This document shows positions 60,278 through 64,000 of a DNA stretch of 64,000 nucleotides, piece by piece. The position numbers were made by a program, and so were the translations under genes. Source of the DNA: Seriola aureovittata (Eukaryota; Chordata; Actinopteri; Carangiformes; Carangidae). Under the pieces are notes generated by a model that was not told the origin of the DNA, made no database searches, and saw only the letters and a program-made list of their open reading frames with translations. Each line of letters opens with the position of its first letter. The first letter of the stretch is position 1. Location: assembly GCF_021018895.1 (NCBI RefSeq), contig NC_079386.1, positions 7,576,835 to 7,640,834 of the forward strand. Direction: 5' to 3'.

Positions 60278-63200
60278 TCACTGTTCCTGCTGGAAGGGTA
60301 ATGACTTCATCTCAACTTCCATGGGCTCCTCCCTGCGGTGCTGGGTGGAGGGAGAGTTGGAGGACGTAGCTGGTGTGCTGCTGGCAGCGGAGGCTGGCGT
60401 GTGATTCGACTCAGGAGTTATCCGGGGGTAGAAGGGTCCGACCAGCCAGTTGAGCGGCGTGTTGTTGACAAGATAATCCATGACGGTGTCAAGAGACTCT
60501 TTAATTTTTCCCAGCTGTGCTTTGCTGTTGGTCAACATGCTGTCTGGCAGGTCTCCCAGCACCTTGGCCTTGCTGAAGTTGGTGTAGACCTGTGTGGCAG
60601 AATGGCTGAGGGAGAGTGCTTCCTGCTGGATGTTGTTGGGGAGGCCCTGCAGGCTGGAGACGAGGACCAGACATGTGGTCTGGAGCTGCTGGGTGAGGGA
60701 ACGTGCAAGGGCCAGGGTGCGTGACTCAATTGCCTGAAATGAGGGGATGGACAGATGTAAATAACCTGTGATGAGATTTTTGTCCCAAACACACTGTATT
60801 TACGCCACATGTGCAGATGAAACAGACTGGAATCATTTGCTTGTGATTTCCTTGACACATTCAGCCTGTTATCTCTCAGCATATTTGTGTTTTCCACCTC
60901 CTTACCTCTGCCTCGTGACCGCTCTCCTGGTTTGGACCATTGGACTTCCATATCGCCAAAGAGCTCAGCTTGTCGTTTACCATCTGGTTAGCCCCGCCAA
61001 TATTCCTTCTGCCGTATTCAATCTAGGAAAAACAAACACCTCAAATGTTTATTGCTGTCCATGAGCAGTAAAAGAAAGTATCTACCTTTTTAGGGCAGGA
61101 GTCTAATGAATCTTAAGGAATGTGACAAAGCAATTTAACTAAGCAGATGTTGACGGAAAAAAAATGAGACCCACCACGTCAACTGTGGAGTTGAGCTCAG
61201 AAATGAATTCCATGCTGCGTTGCCTGCCATCTTGGATTTTGGTTACAGCCCTGGTGTATGCCCGCTGCCTCAGCTTTGTGGAGAGGGAGCCCAGCCTGAC
61301 ATAGTAGCTCAGCTCCTTCTTATCTAAGCCTTTCACAGTTTTTGCCTCCAGCTCTGTCACAAGAGAGGGAAACATGAAAATGAGTTTGACTGCTTTGATT
61401 TTTGTCAGTGATCCTTTTAAGTGTGATGAAGTCTGCTACCGATTGCTATAGTGTTAGCGATTTGCATGTTAAAGTAGATTGAAGTTTTAAAGCCATGAAG
61501 AATGTAGTAATCTATGGGTTAATTCCTGGACAGACATCAATTTAACATAGCATGCGAGATTGTTTACTGTAAGCTCCAGCACACCACAGTTCACTCTAAA
61601 CAACAACTCCTTTAATGATGGAGAAAAACAGACCACTAATGCATATTTAGATTCTCAGGAGTGTAATCTAATCTTTCTTTTTCTGGAAACTTGACCAAAT
61701 CCATCGTTAACATTGTCCAGCTGCCACTGACCTTTGATACAGCTTGTTACAGATAAACAAGCTTAATCTCACTAACCTTGTTTTGTTTTTTATTTAAACA
61801 CCATTAAAGCCAAAACAGCAGACAGAAATGTGTTTTAAAAAAATATTTTCAAAAGAGGTTTTATTCTTAGCAGTTATTAATATTTTGTGGCTGTTGCAGG
61901 ATTTTTTATGGGATAGAAAAGAAACCATAGATATATATTTCTATTGTGTAGATTTTTATATTAATTTCAGATCTTTTTTTCTCTATGGGAAGTTATGAGT
62001 AAGTAGTATTTAGTATTTTGGCTCATAGACCTATATAATGACACAACCTATAAGAGAAGGCCTGTCTTTGGCTGAGCTTTTAACCAAACCTATCAACCTA
62101 TATCATGTGTTTTAATGGGTTACACAAGCTAATTAGGATGAGATGCACTGGTTGTAACCGGTGCGCTACTCACCCAGCTCGTCCTCCGTCAGAGGCAGGT
62201 ACTGCTCCACCAGGTTCTCAGATGTACTGAGAGCTGTGTCAACTCCACTGCTGACCATCTGGGCTACTCTGCTCTCCAGCACTGTGCTGACACTCCCACT
62301 GACAACAGCCTTGGTCTTCTCCATCCCATCCTGCACCGCACCCCGAGTCTTTTCCACCACACTGGTTAGGGTGTCTGAGACTGTGTCCTTGGCACTGGAC
62401 ACTGTGCCTGTCACAACATCTTTGGCCGTGCTTACCACATCCTTGGCATTGGAAACAATCTGGGCGGGGACAGAAACATGGACTAATAAATGTTTGTGTC
62501 CTCAAACTGATTGCAACAAAGGATGAGTGGTTTAATGAGCAGACAGCAGTTTAGAAAGACGGGACAGAGGTCATGGCTGAGCCCTCAGTAAGATTAGCCA
62601 ACGTCGACTGTGAAATAGGACATTGTGCAACTTAGTTTGGTCATTAATCCAGTACATACCTGCTCAGAGGGCTGGTGAAGAATCGGCAAGGTTTTCTCAA
62701 TCTTGTCCAAACCTTTACAGGCCAGGTCATTGGCAATCGCAACTATAGACAACAAAAGAAAAAAAATAAAGTAAATGATTTATTCAGAAACTACTTTGAG
62801 AATAAATGTTCCTTTCAGATTATACTGTACATCTTTTCCGTTCAGGCTCAATTTAGCCTGATTATGAGTAATAAGAAAAACTGGGTGAAAGATCACGATG
62901 AGTAAGAGCCAATAGCCTGAGCTGAACTTCCTGTTTAAAGTTCTGCCTGTGTGACTCAGATGGTCAGCACATAACTATCCTTATAGTTTCACTTCAGCTC
63001 CTTGGATTTCATTTTGACACCCTATCCACTTTGAAGCCATGTTTACATAAGGATGATGGCAAGTTATCTGAAGGGGTTCTTACTCTGAGGTTCCAGTTTG
63101 CCCATGATGGGTGAGGCAGTGGTGAGGGCCACAGAGGTGATGGTGCGGACTCCTTGCTCCGCAGCCTCACACACAGTCCTGATGTAAGGGTGGGTGCCCT

Positions 63201-63570
63201 TGGTGTTGGAGTAGACGTTGGACACCAAGCCGTAGGTGGAGCTCACCAGAGGAAGGCTGGTCACCCTCTCTACCACATTCTGAGGAAATACAAAGACAAC
63301 AGTACAGTATTCAAATGTATAGTTCAACTGTGCTGTTCTATTCTTAAATTGGGCAACTAACTTTCAATGACTGTTTATATTATAAAATAGCATTAAGGCC
63401 ATTATCCCATGTTCCATACTTTCACAGTCACGTTTTCTTTGAGTATTTTGTCAGTGTAGTTTTGTGGTCAACTCAAAATTAGCTCAATAACAAATATAAG
63501 TTTGTGTAAACACGGGTGCATGTCTTTCCTGTAGACTCACCTGATTAGAGATAACATCAGCTGCTGCCAT
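60278..63570 (-). CDS. plin2: plin2: perilipin-2 (adipophilin)
   Basis: PLIN2 coats cytosolic lipid droplets in most tissues and shields triglyceride from lipolysis. Coding exons on the minus strand: 63570-63541, 63279-63084, 62742-62660, 62459-62174, 61353-61175, 61022-60906, 60733-60278. They sum to 1347 nt (448 aa; human 437). The PAT domain is at residues about 11-103 ([34 protein letters not shown]). It is followed by 11-mer amphipathic repeats ([19 protein letters not shown]) that bind the droplet surface. A four-helix bundle follows, with [18 protein letters not shown] and the near-invariant [19 protein letters not shown]. The first coding exon gives only ten residues ([10 protein letters not shown]), starting just after the acceptor at 63576. 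Confidence 0.96.
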
Positions 63571-63780
63571 GTCTGCTAAAACAAAGTCTGTGGAGAGGAG
63601 ACACAACTTTTAACGGTTCTATTCTAAACAAAATGAACAGATATGTTTACTTCCGTATTACTGTAAAATGTGCTGATAGTTACACAATAATAATAAAAAT
63701 TCAAATTAGGTCCAGTAAATTTGACTTTAACCTCGCTGTCACGCTGTTTAAAAAGTAACAGATACAATTTCCAGACTTAC

Positions 63781-63830
63781 CGAGTGATACGTCTGTTTCC
63801 CAGATGTCAATGAGCTGACTGATACTGAAG
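63781..63830 (-). other. plin2: plin2 non-coding first exon
   Basis: A consensus donor (CTCG|GTAAGT) ends a 5' UTR exon at 63781. With the TATA box at 63851-63857, the start should fall near 63825-63830. It splices to the exon carrying the ATG (acceptor TTTTAG at 63576). Confidence 0.65.
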
Positions 63831-63850
63831 TGAGAGGCTGCAGCAGCTGT

Positions 63851-63990
63851 ATTTATAGTCGATAATTATCGCGAGATGTAGAGCAGCGCTCTGACGTCAG
63901 CGACAGTATTGTTTCCTGACTGTTTCTGGGGCAAAGGTAAAAGGAGTAAAAGTTTAGTCGGGGAATTCCTCTGTAATCAGCCGTCACGTG
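63851..63990 (-). promoter_or_regulatory. plin2: plin2 promoter: TATA, CRE, DR1/PPRE-like and E-box
   Basis: On the minus strand a TATAAAT box is at 63851-63857. A perfect CRE palindrome TGACGTCA is at 63892-63899. On the plus strand, a DR1-type repeat GGGGCA-A-AGGTAA is at 63928-63940 and an E-box CACGTG at 63985-63990. A TCGCGAGA motif (63869-63876) and the palindrome GATAATTATC (63861-63870) lie between TATA and CRE. PLIN2 is a known PPAR target in mammals, so the DR1 is a good candidate response element. Confidence 0.6.
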
Positions 63991-64000
63991 GTCAAGCTAT

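Overview
This window is a piece of a ray-finned (teleost) fish nuclear genome. The evidence is vertebrate multi-exon genes with GT-AG introns, fish-type compact introns, a borealin-2 gene, L2/RTE-like LINE tails, a hAT element and CA/TG microsatellites. The gene set (PLAA, HAUS6, DENND4C, PLIN2, ZDHHC21) corresponds to human 9p21-p22. I cannot name the species from sequence alone.

Layout. 1-1260 (minus): first coding exon and probable 5' exon of zdhhc21, which runs off the left edge. 2131-7564 (plus): complete plaa, 14 coding exons, 798 aa. 8413-14688 (plus): complete haus6, 16 coding exons, 821 aa. The haus6 intron at 12611-13099 holds an H/ACA scaRNA with two CAB-box loops; both guide pockets match U2 snRNA positions 34 and 44, so it is SCARNA8/U92. 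16190-19545 (minus): an unrecognised TATA-box gene for a very acidic protein with two adjacent SUMO-interacting-type motifs and two alternative C-termini, one spliced and one from intron retention. 19.6-21.3 kb: AT-rich intergenic DNA with LINE remnants. 21.66-56.8 kb (plus): dennd4c, with a 5' UTR exon, a 12.5-kb first intron, 33 coding exons (1925 aa) and a long 3' UTR. Its intron at 51733-54194 carries a degraded LINE split by an 844-bp hAT element with a perfect 8-bp target duplication and a lone BED-finger exon. 57386-59491 (plus): borealin-2/cdca9, 9 coding exons, 251 aa. 60278-63830 (minus): complete plin2, 448 aa, with a TATA/CRE/DR1 promoter at the right edge.

Exon models were built by hand from splice consensus, reading-frame phase and remembered family sequences. 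For plaa, haus6, dennd4c, cdca9, plin2 and the spliced acidic gene, the summed coding length is an exact multiple of three with no internal stop, which is a strong internal check. The genes are functionally unrelated neighbours, not an operon: ubiquitin/p97 handling (plaa), spindle assembly (haus6), Rab10 exchange (dennd4c), chromosomal passenger complex (cdca9), lipid droplets (plin2) and palmitoylation (zdhhc21). The least described items are the 16-19.6 kb acidic gene and the nested transposon in dennd4c.
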